Assembly (NCBI GenBank): GCA_964537285.1
Contig: CAZHZT010000008.1
Location: 11,668 to 75,667 of the forward strand
Direction of reading: 5' to 3'
Source of the DNA: CAZHZT01 sp964537285
Lineage (GTDB): Bacteria > Bacteroidota > Bacteroidia > Chitinophagales > Saprospiraceae
DNA: 64,000 bases
Shown here: positions 1-8,012 of the stretch, piece by piece
Layout of the letters: each line of letters opens with the position of its first letter
Numbering within the stretch: position 1 is the stretch's first letter
Translations under genes and position numbers: made by a program
The notes under the pieces: generated by a model
Told to the model about the DNA's origin: nothing
The model's database searches: none
The model's input: only the letters and a program-made list of their open reading frames with translations

Positions 1-10
1 GAAGTATTTG

Positions 11-67
11 ATTGATAGAAGGAGCTATCTGGAAAGCACTACTTTTCGGATAACTCCTCCTATCAAT
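11..67 (-). terminator. Imperfect hairpin after rplI
   Basis: Arms at 11-36 and 42-67 pair with a few mismatches around a 5-base loop. It lies just downstream of the rplI stop codon on the minus strand, so it is probably the terminator of the rpsF-rpsR-rplI operon. Seen in sequence; function inferred from position. Confidence 0.55.
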
Positions 68-86
68 GAGAAGTAAACTTGAAGTT

Positions 87-533
87 TTACTCAGCTACCA
101 CTTCGAAGGCTACCTCCGGCTTAACTTCGGGATGAAGGTTAAGAACTGCAGTATAAGTGCCCAGATCTTTAATTTCTTCGGGCAGCTCAATTTTACGCCT
201 TTCGATATCAATATTAAGCTGTTCTGCCAAGGCTGCGGCTACTTGTACATTGGTGACGCTACCAAAGATTTTTCCACTTTGGCCGGCTTTCATACCGATT
301 TTAAGCGTTTTACCTTCGAGCTGTGTAGCGATCGTTTTAAACTCTTCTAATACTTTTTCAAGTTCCTGCTGCTCTTTTTGCTTGATTGCATCTAACTTTT
401 TTCTATTCGTTTCATTAGCAATAATAGCAATGCCTTGAGGAATGAGGTAGTTGCGGCCATAACCATTTTTAACGGTTACAATTTCGTGTTTGGCCCCAAC
501 TTTATCGAGATCTTTTAATAAAATAATATCCAT
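87..533 (-). CDS. rplI: Large ribosomal subunit protein bL9
   Basis: A 148-residue protein of normal bL9 length. The start MDIILLKDLDKVGAKHEIV and the following NGYGRNYLIPQGIA stretch are the conserved N-terminal rRNA-binding domain. A lysine/glutamate-rich connecting helix (about residues 45-70) leads to the C-terminal domain. bL9 binds 23S rRNA near the L1 stalk and helps hold reading frame. It is the last gene of the rpsF-rpsR-rplI operon, 33 bp after rpsR, followed by a hairpin at 11-67. ATG start at 531-533. Nothing unusual seen. Confidence 0.97.
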   Translation of the reverse strand: MDIILLKDLDKVGAKHEIVTVKNGYGRNYLIPQGIAIIANETNRKKLDAIKQKEQQELEKVLEEFKTIATQLEGKTLKIGMKAGQSGKIFGSVTNVQVAAALAEQLNIDIERRKIELPEEIKDLGTYTAVLNLHPEVKPEVAFEVVAE

Positions 534-566
534 TGTGAAATAGTTGATCGTTAGAAAAAGGGGCGG

Positions 567-833
567 TTATTTCAATAAATCAGTTACGTAAGGCAACATA
601 GCCAAGTGGCGTGCTCTTTTGATAGCTGTTGATATTTTACGCTGATATTTCAGAGAGTTTCCAGTGATTCGACGTGGAAGGATTTTACCCTGCTCATTAA
701 CAAATTGCACGAGGAAGTCTGGGTTTTTATAATCGATGTACTTGATGCCGTATTTACGGAAACGGCAGTATTTTTTGCGGTTTTGACCGATTTTTGGATT
801 GCTTAAGAATTTTATATCGTCTCTAGAAGCCAT
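567..833 (-). CDS. rpsR: Small ribosomal subunit protein bS18
   Basis: An 88-residue basic protein of usual length. The core KILPRRITGNSLKYQRKIS followed by AIKRARHLAMLPY is diagnostic of bS18, which binds 16S rRNA beside bS6 in the platform of the 30S subunit. It sits between rpsF (24 bp upstream) and rplI, the standard bacterial order, and is presumably cotranscribed from the promoter ahead of rpsF. The N-terminal section has one cysteine (KKYCRF), so no complete zinc site is visible. Confidence 0.97.
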   Translation of the reverse strand: MASRDDIKFLSNPKIGQNRKKYCRFRKYGIKYIDYKNPDFLVQFVNEQGKILPRRITGNSLKYQRKISTAIKRARHLAMLPYVTDLLK

Positions 834-857
834 GATTTTTCTTTTTAAAGGTTAAGA

Positions 858-1421
858 CTATTCTTTGCTGTCATTCTGATCAGAAGAATCATTTGGCTGA
901 TCCTTAGGAGATTCTTCTTGAGCATTAGAATTAGCTGGAGGTTGGTTTCTGTTCCTGTCCTGGGGTTTATTCCTATCCTGGTTTCTATTGTTATCCTGGC
1001 GGTTTCTCGAATTATCCCGTCTGTCGCGATTTCCTCTTCGATCGTCTTTGTTTTCTACTTCAGCATTTGCTTCTTCCTGTTTTTTCTTCTTACCCACACC
1101 GGCACGTTTGTCCGCGTTATATTTAACGCCATATTTATCCAACTTTACAGAGAGGAAGCGAACGATGCGTTCATCCCGACGGAGAGCCAGTTCAAGTTTG
1201 GAAATAATTTCTCCGGTAGGCACTTCGAATTCGATGCAATAATAGATACCAGAGTTTCTTTGTTTGATAGGATAAGCCAGTTGGCGTAATCCCATCTCAT
1301 CTACATGTACTATGTTACAGCCTTCTTGTTGTAACATATCTACGTAGGTTTGAGCTGCCGCTTTGATTTCATCGCCCGACAGCACTGGATCGACGATGAA
1401 CGTAATTTCGTAATTGCGCAT
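858..1421 (-). CDS. rpsF: Small ribosomal subunit protein bS6 with long disordered tail
   Basis: The first 100 residues or so (MRNYEITFIVDPVLSGDEI, then GLRQLAYPIKQRNSGIYY) are the bS6 ferredoxin-like fold that pairs with bS18. After about residue 110 the protein continues for roughly 75 residues of low-complexity Asn/Arg/Asp/Gln/Lys/Ser sequence with repeated DRR, NRN and DRN motifs. At 187 residues it is much longer than the 95-135 usual for the family. The tail is probably disordered and may contact RNA; that is inference. First gene of rpsF-rpsR-rplI, with a Bacteroidota-type promoter about 45 bp upstream. Confidence 0.95.
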   Translation of the reverse strand: MRNYEITFIVDPVLSGDEIKAAAQTYVDMLQQEGCNIVHVDEMGLRQLAYPIKQRNSGIYYCIEFEVPTGEIISKLELALRRDERIVRFLSVKLDKYGVKYNADKRAGVGKKKKQEEANAEVENKDDRRGNRDRRDNSRNRQDNNRNQDRNKPQDRNRNQPPANSNAQEESPKDQPNDSSDQNDSKE

Positions 1422-1465
1422 TGAAGCAATTTTAAATAATAGTTAACAATAAAATAAAACGGGTG

Positions 1466-1497
1466 CAAAAGTAGTGAAAATAAAATGTTTTTCCAAA
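1466..1497 (-). promoter_or_regulatory. Promoter of the rpsF operon
   Basis: On the minus strand, TTTG (1494-1497) is followed 20 bases later by TACTTTTG (1466-1473). This matches the Bacteroidota primary sigma-factor pattern TTTG-N19-21-TAnnTTTG. It lies about 45 bp upstream of the rpsF ATG. Pattern seen directly; activity inferred. Confidence 0.7.
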
Positions 1498-1513
1498 AAT
1501 TATCCTCGTCTTT

Positions 1514-1590
1514 AGGCTGGTTTTCATTGAAAAGGCGCTCCTTTTTGAATTTTATTCAAAAAGGAGTGCCTTTTCAATGAAAACCAGCCT
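1514..1590. repeat. Long hairpin between rpsF promoter and coiled-coil gene
   Basis: Arms of about 35 bases (starting AGGCTGGTTTTCATTGAAAA) pair almost perfectly, with one mismatch, around a short AT-rich centre. It lies 10 bp past the stop codon of the small coiled-coil gene on the minus strand, so it could terminate that transcript before the rpsF promoter. Confidence 0.6.
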
Positions 1591-1599
1591 AACAAGGGC

Positions 1600-1905
1600 C
1601 TATTCTTTTTCCTCTCTTCTTTCGCGTTCAGGATAAAAAGGCATGTTTCCCATGCGGGAGTTTTCAATGGCTTTAAGCGCAATTTCTTTGACTTGGCTGC
1701 CGGAATGGTCGGCTTTTGCCGTCAAGTCATTGATCAACTGATTTTGTTCGCTAACCTTCTGAACCATTGATTTTTGCTTCTCAATTTCTTTTTGAAGCTT
1801 AGTGTTCTGTAGTTTTTCTTGTTGAAACCCCTTGACCAGGTCCTGATAAGCTTTTATTATTTCAGCTTTTGTATTCGAAGAGCTTATTTTTTTCGGGCTT
1901 TCCAT
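1600..1905 (-). CDS. Small coiled-coil protein of unknown function
   Basis: A 101-residue hydrophilic protein not recognised from any family. Residues about 10-75 are rich in Lys, Glu and Gln with heptad-like leucine spacing (LQKEIEKQKSMVQKVSEQNQ), predicting one long coiled coil. There is no signal peptide or membrane segment. The end is highly charged (ERERREEKE). It is bounded by strong hairpins on both sides (1514-1590 and 1940-1986), so it is probably its own transcription unit between gldN and rpsF. Confidence 0.6.
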   Translation of the reverse strand: MESPKKISSSNTKAEIIKAYQDLVKGFQQEKLQNTKLQKEIEKQKSMVQKVSEQNQLINDLTAKADHSGSQVKEIALKAIENSRMGNMPFYPERERREEKE

Positions 1906-1939
1906 TTTATTGATTTAAAAAGTTGACAATTAGATTATT

Positions 1940-1986
1940 ACCACAAAAGCCACTAAGAATTTATAATTCTTAGTGGCTTTTGTGGT
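1940..1986. terminator. Perfect 21-bp hairpin downstream of gldN
   Basis: Arms 1940-1960 and 1966-1986 are exact reverse complements around TTATA. It lies 76 bp after the gldN stop and just before the coiled-coil gene, a plausible terminator for the gldLMN transcript. Confidence 0.6.
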
Positions 1987-2061
1987 TGCCTTAACTTGAA
2001 ATGGTACAGGCAATAATATCTTTTTAGCTACTAATTCCGAGTTTCGATGAATAATTAATTA

Positions 2062-2940
2062 TTAATAGCTCCAAAGGTCATGTTCCCAGTTAAAGATGTC
2101 TTGTCTGATCTTGTCAGCATCCAGTAATAGGTCCAAGCCAGAGAGGTAATCCTCCAGACGGCGACCCTTCACGTCATTTTCTTTGTAGATATAGCTGGAG
2201 AAGAACCGCATTTCAAACAAATCTTCCCAGGTATAAGGGCTTGCATCATTACCTTCATTGTAAACATTGTGGCGAGCCAGTTTCTCGCGGCACTCTGGGT
2301 AGTAAATCCAGAACAAAGCTTGCTCATACTTGAATTCACCAGTTGTTTTATCAACAATGTCTCTGTAAGGAGCAATCCCTAAGATGCGAACTTGCAGGGT
2401 AGAAGTTTCTTCATCAAAGAACCAACGTTCCTTTACACGGTATCTTTTCACGTCCTCGGCATCCATGTCGTTTCTTACAACCTCGATTTTTTCCTCGTAC
2501 GTTTCAGGATCAAAGGTTACGATCGTATCCGTACTCGCTAATTTAGCTGCTACCTCACTAGGTCTTAGTGGTTGCTTGAAAGAATCATCGACAAAGGCGC
2601 GAATGGATCCATCTTCCACACCTGAAAGGATAACAGTGAACAGAGGTTCTTCTGGATATCCGAAAGGCAGGTTCATTTTTTCTCTGGTGTCAATAATACG
2701 CCAGATTTTCTTTTCCCAGAAAATATCCGCTTCGCGGATAGGTTGATAGGGAAGTACTCGGCTATCGTTCGTTAAATTTCTTTCAACGATATCATCAAGA
2801 GGCGGTACCGTATCGAAAGGGATAGCTTCGCTGGATTCAGTTTTTCCCGAAGGAGTAGGGTTCTGCGCAAATACTGCGACAGAAGACATTAAAAAAGCCG
2901 CTATTAGAAACAGGCTTAATTTTTTGAAATCAATCATCAT
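2062..2940 (-). CDS. gldN: T9SS ring component GldN
   Basis: A 292-residue periplasmic protein. An N-terminal signal peptide (KLSLFLIAAFLMSSVAVFAQ) precedes a mature region containing READIFWEKKIWRIIDTREKMN and YEQALFWIYYPECREKLA, typical of the GldN/PorN family. In T9SS, GldN forms with the GldK lipoprotein the large periplasmic ring that links the GldLM motor to the outer-membrane translocon. It is the last gene of the gldK-L-M-N block, 270 bp after gldM with a hairpin in the gap (3094-3141). Start chosen at the first ATG; a second ATG follows directly. Length is usual for the family. Confidence 0.93.
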   Translation of the reverse strand: MMIDFKKLSLFLIAAFLMSSVAVFAQNPTPSGKTESSEAIPFDTVPPLDDIVERNLTNDSRVLPYQPIREADIFWEKKIWRIIDTREKMNLPFGYPEEPLFTVILSGVEDGSIRAFVDDSFKQPLRPSEVAAKLASTDTIVTFDPETYEEKIEVVRNDMDAEDVKRYRVKERWFFDEETSTLQVRILGIAPYRDIVDKTTGEFKYEQALFWIYYPECREKLARHNVYNEGNDASPYTWEDLFEMRFFSSYIYKENDVKGRRLEDYLSGLDLLLDADKIRQDIFNWEHDLWSY

Positions 2941-3093
2941 GACTATTAAATAGTTTAGGGTTTCAAACGGTCAACAATATCCTATGTGCGTAATAACGGA
3001 ATAACATTCCAAATATTCTGCAAAATAGGCAAATAGAGTTTTAAAAACTAAAAAATGACGCTTAGCTTTTATTTTTTAACATCTTATCTCTTT

Positions 3094-3141
3094 TATCAAA
3101 CATGAGTCATCCCGAATTTTCGGGATGACTCATGTTTGATA
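3094..3141. repeat. Perfect 23-bp hairpin between gldM and gldN
   Basis: Arms 3094-3116 and 3119-3141 are exact complements, containing ATGAGTCATCCCGAA. A near-identical palindrome with C to T changes matched on both sides lies at 12261-12306, so this is a repeated element and not only a local terminator. If it terminates transcription it would attenuate gldN relative to gldM. Confidence 0.7.
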
Positions 3142-3210
3142 ACCTGTTTTTCTTTTTATCAATCAAGAGAAAACAATATAAGCAGATTAACAGAACTACA
3201 ATTACTGATA

Positions 3211-4872
3211 TTATTTAATCTTGAATACCATAGAGTTAATTCTACGCGTTGCAACATCACCAGGGCATTGAGCTCTTACCTCATCAATAAAGTATGTGTC
3301 ACCTGGTACAGCCATTTGAACCAAACGTTTCGCTTCTCCATTGAAAGCAGGGCCATTATTAGTGGCTGATTGAGGATCACTTCTTCTAGCTACACGAGTC
3401 ATTTCAAAGCGGCTGATTTTACATTTTGCATCAAAGTCGAAGCTCTCAAGCAGTGCGAAAATACCTCTTTGAGCCTTGAACTCACCATTCCCCATTAAAC
3501 CACCATCCACTTTCTTAGTAGGGTTCAAGCTGGAAACCGGATCCGGAATACGCTTAACACGGAACTGCTTTTGGTCTTTTAATGGGCCGGCAGAAACACG
3601 TATTCTACAATCTTGAGTTGGCTTGGTTACTTTTACATTGTAAGAACCACTACCTTGTTTAGTGATAGTACCTCCACCGCCGTCAATTGATACCTTCAGG
3701 TCGTTAGAAGAAACACCCGCTGCAGAGACAGCCACAGGGTTATCTACACCAATATAGAATACATTCATTTTTTCAGCAGAAACCGTTACAGAGCGCTCAC
3801 CTACTTCGTAAGTAAATTCTGCATCCCCTTCGGTTTCTTTACCCGTAAGTGGGTTGCGAACACGTGCTTTCAGAGAAAGTTTTTTAGCCCCTACAGAAGA
3901 GGTGCTTGCTTTATATTCAGCCTTACCTTCTTCATTAACGGTTAATTTGTTACCGTTAACATAGATACCAATATCCTCAGGGTTAATCTGAGTACTATAA
4001 GTACCTACAGAAATTTCAGCTTCAAAAGGTTCGCCTTTGATTACGTAAGCTTTTTTAGCCGATACTACCGGGAAGAAAGCATCGAATTCGATTTGACGAC
4101 CACCAGCAAGCTCGGCCATATTGTTTACTAAAGCAGCTTCAGAACTTTTGGCATCTGACTGCATTTGGCTCATTAGTGGTAGTACTGCCGCCAATGGCAT
4201 CTGACGGAATTTAAAGTCAGCCCAGCTTTTTTTATCTTTAGTATTTCTCCAGGTTTCGTCATCAATCGAAAGAGTCATGTTTTTCTCCATGCTTTCGATT
4301 CTTTGACGGATTTGATCTTCAGTTAAGTCGAAAGCTCTTTTAGGATTATCTTCACTTTCAGCTAAAGCCTTATTGAACAGATCCGTGTAACGCTTGATCA
4401 TGTTATCCTTTGCTTCAATAAGTCTGGCCTTTAGTTCTTCTCCTTTGCCTTCATCTACCAACATTCTTGTGGTGATGTCCTTATTTTTCTTGCCTTTAGG
4501 AACTTTTTTACCATAGCTAATTGCATAATCCTTTTCATTCACTTCACCATCAGGTGTTCCGGCGGCGTCAATAAGTTCATCGCGTAGTTCATCGATATAT
4601 TCATTAAAATCTTTGACATAGCTTCTCACATCCTCAACAGCCCCTTCAATGGGTTTAAATTTTGCTTTGGATTCATCTTCGAGCAGTTTTTTCAGCCCCT
4701 TTACGGTTTGATCCAGCTGTGAATCTACAGTTTTGATACTCTCTTTATTACCTTTATCCAGGGTAAAGAAAGCGTTCATCACCTCTGCAGAAACGTTAAG
4801 TGCGAGCAGCGCCGTGAGTACCAGATACATCAGGTTGATCATGAGCTGCCGCGGTTCCTTTGGAATTGACAT
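3211..4872 (-). CDS. gldM: T9SS motor protein GldM
   Basis: A 553-residue protein. The conserved start MSIPKEPRQLMINLMYLVLT leads into a single inner-membrane helix (about residues 10-28) followed by the large periplasmic shaft. The start of the shaft is coiled-coil-rich (GLKKLLEDESKAKF), and beta-rich domains follow with the family segments FDAFFPVVSAKKAYVIKGE and VDNPVAVSAAGVSSNDLKVS. GldM pairs with GldL as the proton-driven rotary motor that powers T9SS secretion and gliding. It lies 94 bp downstream of gldL. No broken region seen. Confidence 0.95.
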   Translation of the reverse strand: MSIPKEPRQLMINLMYLVLTALLALNVSAEVMNAFFTLDKGNKESIKTVDSQLDQTVKGLKKLLEDESKAKFKPIEGAVEDVRSYVKDFNEYIDELRDELIDAAGTPDGEVNEKDYAISYGKKVPKGKKNKDITTRMLVDEGKGEELKARLIEAKDNMIKRYTDLFNKALAESEDNPKRAFDLTEDQIRQRIESMEKNMTLSIDDETWRNTKDKKSWADFKFRQMPLAAVLPLMSQMQSDAKSSEAALVNNMAELAGGRQIEFDAFFPVVSAKKAYVIKGEPFEAEISVGTYSTQINPEDIGIYVNGNKLTVNEEGKAEYKASTSSVGAKKLSLKARVRNPLTGKETEGDAEFTYEVGERSVTVSAEKMNVFYIGVDNPVAVSAAGVSSNDLKVSIDGGGGTITKQGSGSYNVKVTKPTQDCRIRVSAGPLKDQKQFRVKRIPDPVSSLNPTKKVDGGLMGNGEFKAQRGIFALLESFDFDAKCKISRFEMTRVARRSDPQSATNNGPAFNGEAKRLVQMAVPGDTYFIDEVRAQCPGDVATRRINSMVFKIK

Positions 4873-4966
4873 ATTATTTTAATATTTATTTTGTTCGAAA
4901 TTTAGATTCTTTGCAGTAACTGTTTATTGGAAACCTCCAATAAACAATTATTGAAGATTTGATGAA

Positions 4967-5566
4967 TTACTTACCGATGTTAGCCATCGCGTTCAACATG
5001 TTTCCGTAGACGGAATTCAGAGAACTTAGATTGTTGTTTAATGCAGACAACTGATCCTTGTAAGCTTTTGTATCTTCCAAAGAATCGTTCAAATCAGCCA
5101 TGGCTTCATTCATGCGTGTGTAGAAATTACTCATTGTACGAAGCTGCTCGCTTGTTCCTGAGAAATCTACTTCTTGCAATGCTTTAAGAGAACCCAAGCT
5201 CTTTGACATAGACTGAAGCTCAGACAACATTCCGCTCAACTGTTGGTCTACTACTTCGCCATTAAGAGGTGTCGCTTTAGGGCCGAAGTCATTATCTGTT
5301 GCAGGGCCTTCAGTAAGAGGAGAGATTTTTGATGAATACTTATCCAGGCCTGGATATAATTTTTCCCAATAGTAATCTTTTTCAGGGCCTATAAGACCTA
5401 AGAAAAGGAATATACCTGCTTCAACACTCAATCCGATGATTAACATCTCACTCGCACCTTCCCAGCTTTCCAGCTTAAACAGGGCACCCATCAATACTAC
5501 AGAAGCACCAACACCAATAAACAGGTTTTTAATGTATTTGAACGTTTTTGACTTAAGAAAACTCAT
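4967..5566 (-). CDS. gldL: T9SS motor protein GldL
   Basis: A 199-residue inner-membrane protein. It starts MSFLKSKTFKYIKNLFIGVG and carries two adjacent membrane helices (about residues 13-32 and 38-58). The acidic residues KLESWEG lie between the helices, and a glutamate lies in the second helix (GLSVEAGIFLF), the type of residue implicated in proton flow by the GldLM motor. The C-terminal half is cytoplasmic and coiled-coil-like. It sits directly upstream of gldM. Unusually, 668 bp and a MITE-like element separate it from gldK, so it may rely on its own promoter. Confidence 0.94.
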   Translation of the reverse strand: MSFLKSKTFKYIKNLFIGVGASVVLMGALFKLESWEGASEMLIIGLSVEAGIFLFLGLIGPEKDYYWEKLYPGLDKYSSKISPLTEGPATDNDFGPKATPLNGEVVDQQLSGMLSELQSMSKSLGSLKALQEVDFSGTSEQLRTMSNFYTRMNEAMADLNDSLEDTKAYKDQLSALNNNLSSLNSVYGNMLNAMANIGK

Positions 5567-5845
5567 TTTAAAAAGTAATTTTTGTAGTTAAGTAATTTTT
5601 ATTGTAGAGTCAACTATAAAGGCCAGCCTTTTAATGTAGGGCCTTTTTCGTGGAATACGGTTACATAACGGCAAGGAGCTGAAAAGTAACACGCATTTAA
5701 TTTTTTTATTTGAAATTTGCATGAGAATATAGCCTTAGATATGCTTACGCGCAATTTTTATTTGAGGTGAGGCTGGAAGACGAAATTTTTATGAATCTTT
5801 TCATGAAAAAGAACTGAAATAGCAAATAAATTTTTTTTACCTTGG

Positions 5846-6032
5846 TAAGTAGTTCGCGGAAATAGACTATATAAATAATCTTTGCCCTCTGTAGAAGCAT
5901 TTTTTGCTTGGAGATCGACACTTTTTTGGGATTTTTCGAAGAAAAATCCCAAAAAAGTGTCGATCTCCAACTCAAAAACCTTCCTGCCAAGGGCATCGAT
6001 AGTTTATTCAGTTTAATTCCGCGAACTACTTA
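5846..6032. mobile_element. Family A MITE-like element, copy 1
   Basis: A 187-bp non-coding element. Ends TAAGTAGTTCGCGGAA (5846-5861) and its exact reverse complement (6017-6032) form terminal inverted repeats. A perfect internal hairpin is centred near 5941 and includes TCCCAAAAAAGTGTCGATCT. Copy 2 at 12077-12265 is the same element in the opposite orientation with only a few differences. Copy 3 at 48753-48918 shares the ends but not the interior. It separates gldL from gldK. The rest of the gldL-gldK gap holds no gene; a loop-like fragment TGCCTTTGTGGCTGAAAA near 6066 resembles the loop of family B. Confidence 0.8.
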
Positions 6033-6234
6033 AATTGCGGAAAGCAAAAGATTATATTACTTAGATGCCTTTGTGGCTGAAAACACTAAAATATATAAGC
6101 TGCGATTCATTTAATCGGGCGAAATACTTTTTTTGTATTTCGCCCGATTTTATTTTATCCTCAAAATTCAGACAATTTAGTTTCCTGATTCAGGAAATTG
6201 AATAGGTAGGAACTATTAACTTTATCTCTTAGCT

Positions 6235-7470
6235 CTAGAAATCATTAATAGAGCGGCCTAAGAAAGTTAGCACACTACGGAATCCTATGTAAGATTTTGT
6301 TGTATCCTGAAATTCCCAATGTCTGGTACCTGTTTGTAGGAAATGATGAATATCTTTCCATGATCCACCACGAATAACTTTTCTGTACTGAGCCAATTTA
6401 TCACCAGGTTGTACATCGTAGCGTAAATCCGGGTTCAGATCGTGGATAAATGCGTAAGAGTTTTCATCAAAGGCAGTTGATGTCCATTCAGCAACATTCC
6501 CCGACATGTTGTAGAGACCATAGTCGTTCGGGAAATAAGCATCCGCTTTCACCGTATATTGGCCACCGTCTTCAGGGTAGTTACCACGGCCAGGTTTAAA
6601 GTTGGCCAACAAACATCCCTTAGAATTACGGATGTAGTAAGCCCCCCATGGATAAGGAGCGTTTTCATGACCACCTCTTGCAGCGTATTCCCATTCATGC
6701 TCAGTAGGCAAGCGGAAATCTTCAGTGTTCAATTCTGCATCCTGATATTTATTCCATAGCATTGTACGCCAGAAGCAGAAAGCATTGGCGTCTTTCCAAT
6801 CCACACCTACTACAGGATAATCATCGAAAGCAGGATGCCAGAAGTAATTTCTGGTCATAGGCTCATTGTAGGAGTAAGCAAAGTCGCGAACCCAGCAAAG
6901 TGTATCAGGGTAGATATGCGTCTCTTCTGTACGTATGAAAGAAGTTCTATTTTTTCCTGTTTTGTTATGCGCAGCAGCTTGCCAATCATACCAAGAGTAC
7001 TTGTACATGTACTGTCTGGTGTCTAATTCGCGTTTCCCGGCAAAACGCTCGTCACCTTGGTAATACATGTCTTCCAGGTCTTCAGATTCCCAGTCGATTT
7101 CGGCATCCCAGTCGATGCGGTCAACGTCTTCCCCTTCGATATAGTGATCGAGGAGAGCGTGAGCGATGGAATCACGTACCCAATAAACGAATTGACGATA
7201 TTCATTATTGGTGATTTCTGTGTCGTCCATGTAGAAACCGGATATAGAAACCGTTTTTGGACGTTGGATTAGTGTACGGCTTACGTCCTGATCACTAGGA
7301 CCAATGTGCAAAGTACCAGACGGTACATAAACCATACCATAAGGGTTAATACCCTTCCAGATTGGGCGCTTAAGCACCCCAATCAACTGGCCGCTTTGGC
7401 CGGTGCCGCAAGCAGTTGATAGAATTGCAATTACAGCAAGAACCAGAGAAAGTTTTCCTAATTTTTTCAT
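6235..7470 (-). CDS. gldK: T9SS lipoprotein GldK
   Basis: A 411-residue lipoprotein. The signal peptide ends in a lipobox (ILSTACG, cysteine about residue 21), so the mature protein should be anchored in the outer membrane. The body is a formylglycine-generating-enzyme-like (FGE-sulfatase) fold with MVYVPSGTLHIG, DDTEITNNEYRQFVYWVRDS, LPTEHEWEYAARGG, YNMSGNVAEWTS and VIRGGSW. GldK forms the periplasmic ring with GldN and is not expected to be enzymatic. First gene of the gldKLMN block, preceded by a likely promoter at 7522-7552. The PorP/SprF gene lies further upstream on the same strand. Confidence 0.94.
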   Translation of the reverse strand: MKKLGKLSLVLAVIAILSTACGTGQSGQLIGVLKRPIWKGINPYGMVYVPSGTLHIGPSDQDVSRTLIQRPKTVSISGFYMDDTEITNNEYRQFVYWVRDSIAHALLDHYIEGEDVDRIDWDAEIDWESEDLEDMYYQGDERFAGKRELDTRQYMYKYSWYDWQAAAHNKTGKNRTSFIRTEETHIYPDTLCWVRDFAYSYNEPMTRNYFWHPAFDDYPVVGVDWKDANAFCFWRTMLWNKYQDAELNTEDFRLPTEHEWEYAARGGHENAPYPWGAYYIRNSKGCLLANFKPGRGNYPEDGGQYTVKADAYFPNDYGLYNMSGNVAEWTSTAFDENSYAFIHDLNPDLRYDVQPGDKLAQYRKVIRGGSWKDIHHFLQTGTRHWEFQDTTKSYIGFRSVLTFLGRSINDF

Positions 7471-7521
7471 TTTAACACCCGAGTTTTCCTTCGATTTAAA
7501 AATGCTCTTCTAAAGGTGGCT

Positions 7522-7552
7522 GTAAATATAGCCTATTAGAAGTTTTATCAAA
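7522..7552 (-). promoter_or_regulatory. Likely promoter of gldK
   Basis: On the minus strand TTTG (7549-7552) is followed after 19 bases by TATATTTA (7522-7529), close to the Bacteroidota TTTG / TAnnTTTG consensus with one mismatch in the -7 box. It lies about 55 bp upstream of the gldK ATG. Spacing is within the usual range. Confidence 0.45.
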
Positions 7553-7700
7553 AATAAAATGTGTTAATTAACACGAATCGCCTAATTTGTGACAAAATTG
7601 CCCTTCAGAAACGTGCGAATAGGATGGTAAAGTATGAAGAAAGCATAATTTAATTGATATTTTTAACAAATTCATAAGAATACTTTAACCGTCAGCCTAT

Positions 7701-7871
7701 TTGAATTATTCTGTGGATGCTGGGAGGTATTTCATTTTGTCGCTGTTCTTGAGAATGTGTTTTCTTTAGAGAGAGGCACGCGGCAGCGTGCCTCTCTCTA
7801 AAAATAACCTCTTCTCTTGCCGGCAGCGACAAAATGAAATGCACCCATCAAGCATCTGCAGAATAAGCTTA
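7701..7871. repeat. Nested inverted repeats between porP and gldK
   Basis: Three concentric levels are visible. The perfect inner hairpin has arms 7765-7781 and 7786-7802 (AGAGAGGCACGC). Exact middle arms lie at 7729-7745 and 7824-7840 (ATTTCATTTTGTCGCTG). Outer imperfect arms carry ATTCTGTGGATGCT and AGCATCTGCAGAAT. It resembles an insertion of one palindrome inside another. No gene lies in 7471-8012. Confidence 0.65.
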
Positions 7872-8012
7872 TTGCCTACAAAAATGTTATCTGTCTTTAA
7901 ATTTGCTTTCTCAGAGAGGGATTAACAAAAGAACTATCTATCAGCAGCTACAGAACAAGTCTATTGTACCGGAGCATACTGATTGATTAAAATCCTTTGA
8001 AGCGATGCAAAG

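Noticed and set aside
5745..5996. Two overlapping minus-strand reading frames in the gldL-gldK gap
   Set aside because: They are encoded by the family A palindrome; the same translation reappears from copy 2 at 12114, so it is repeat sequence and not a gene.
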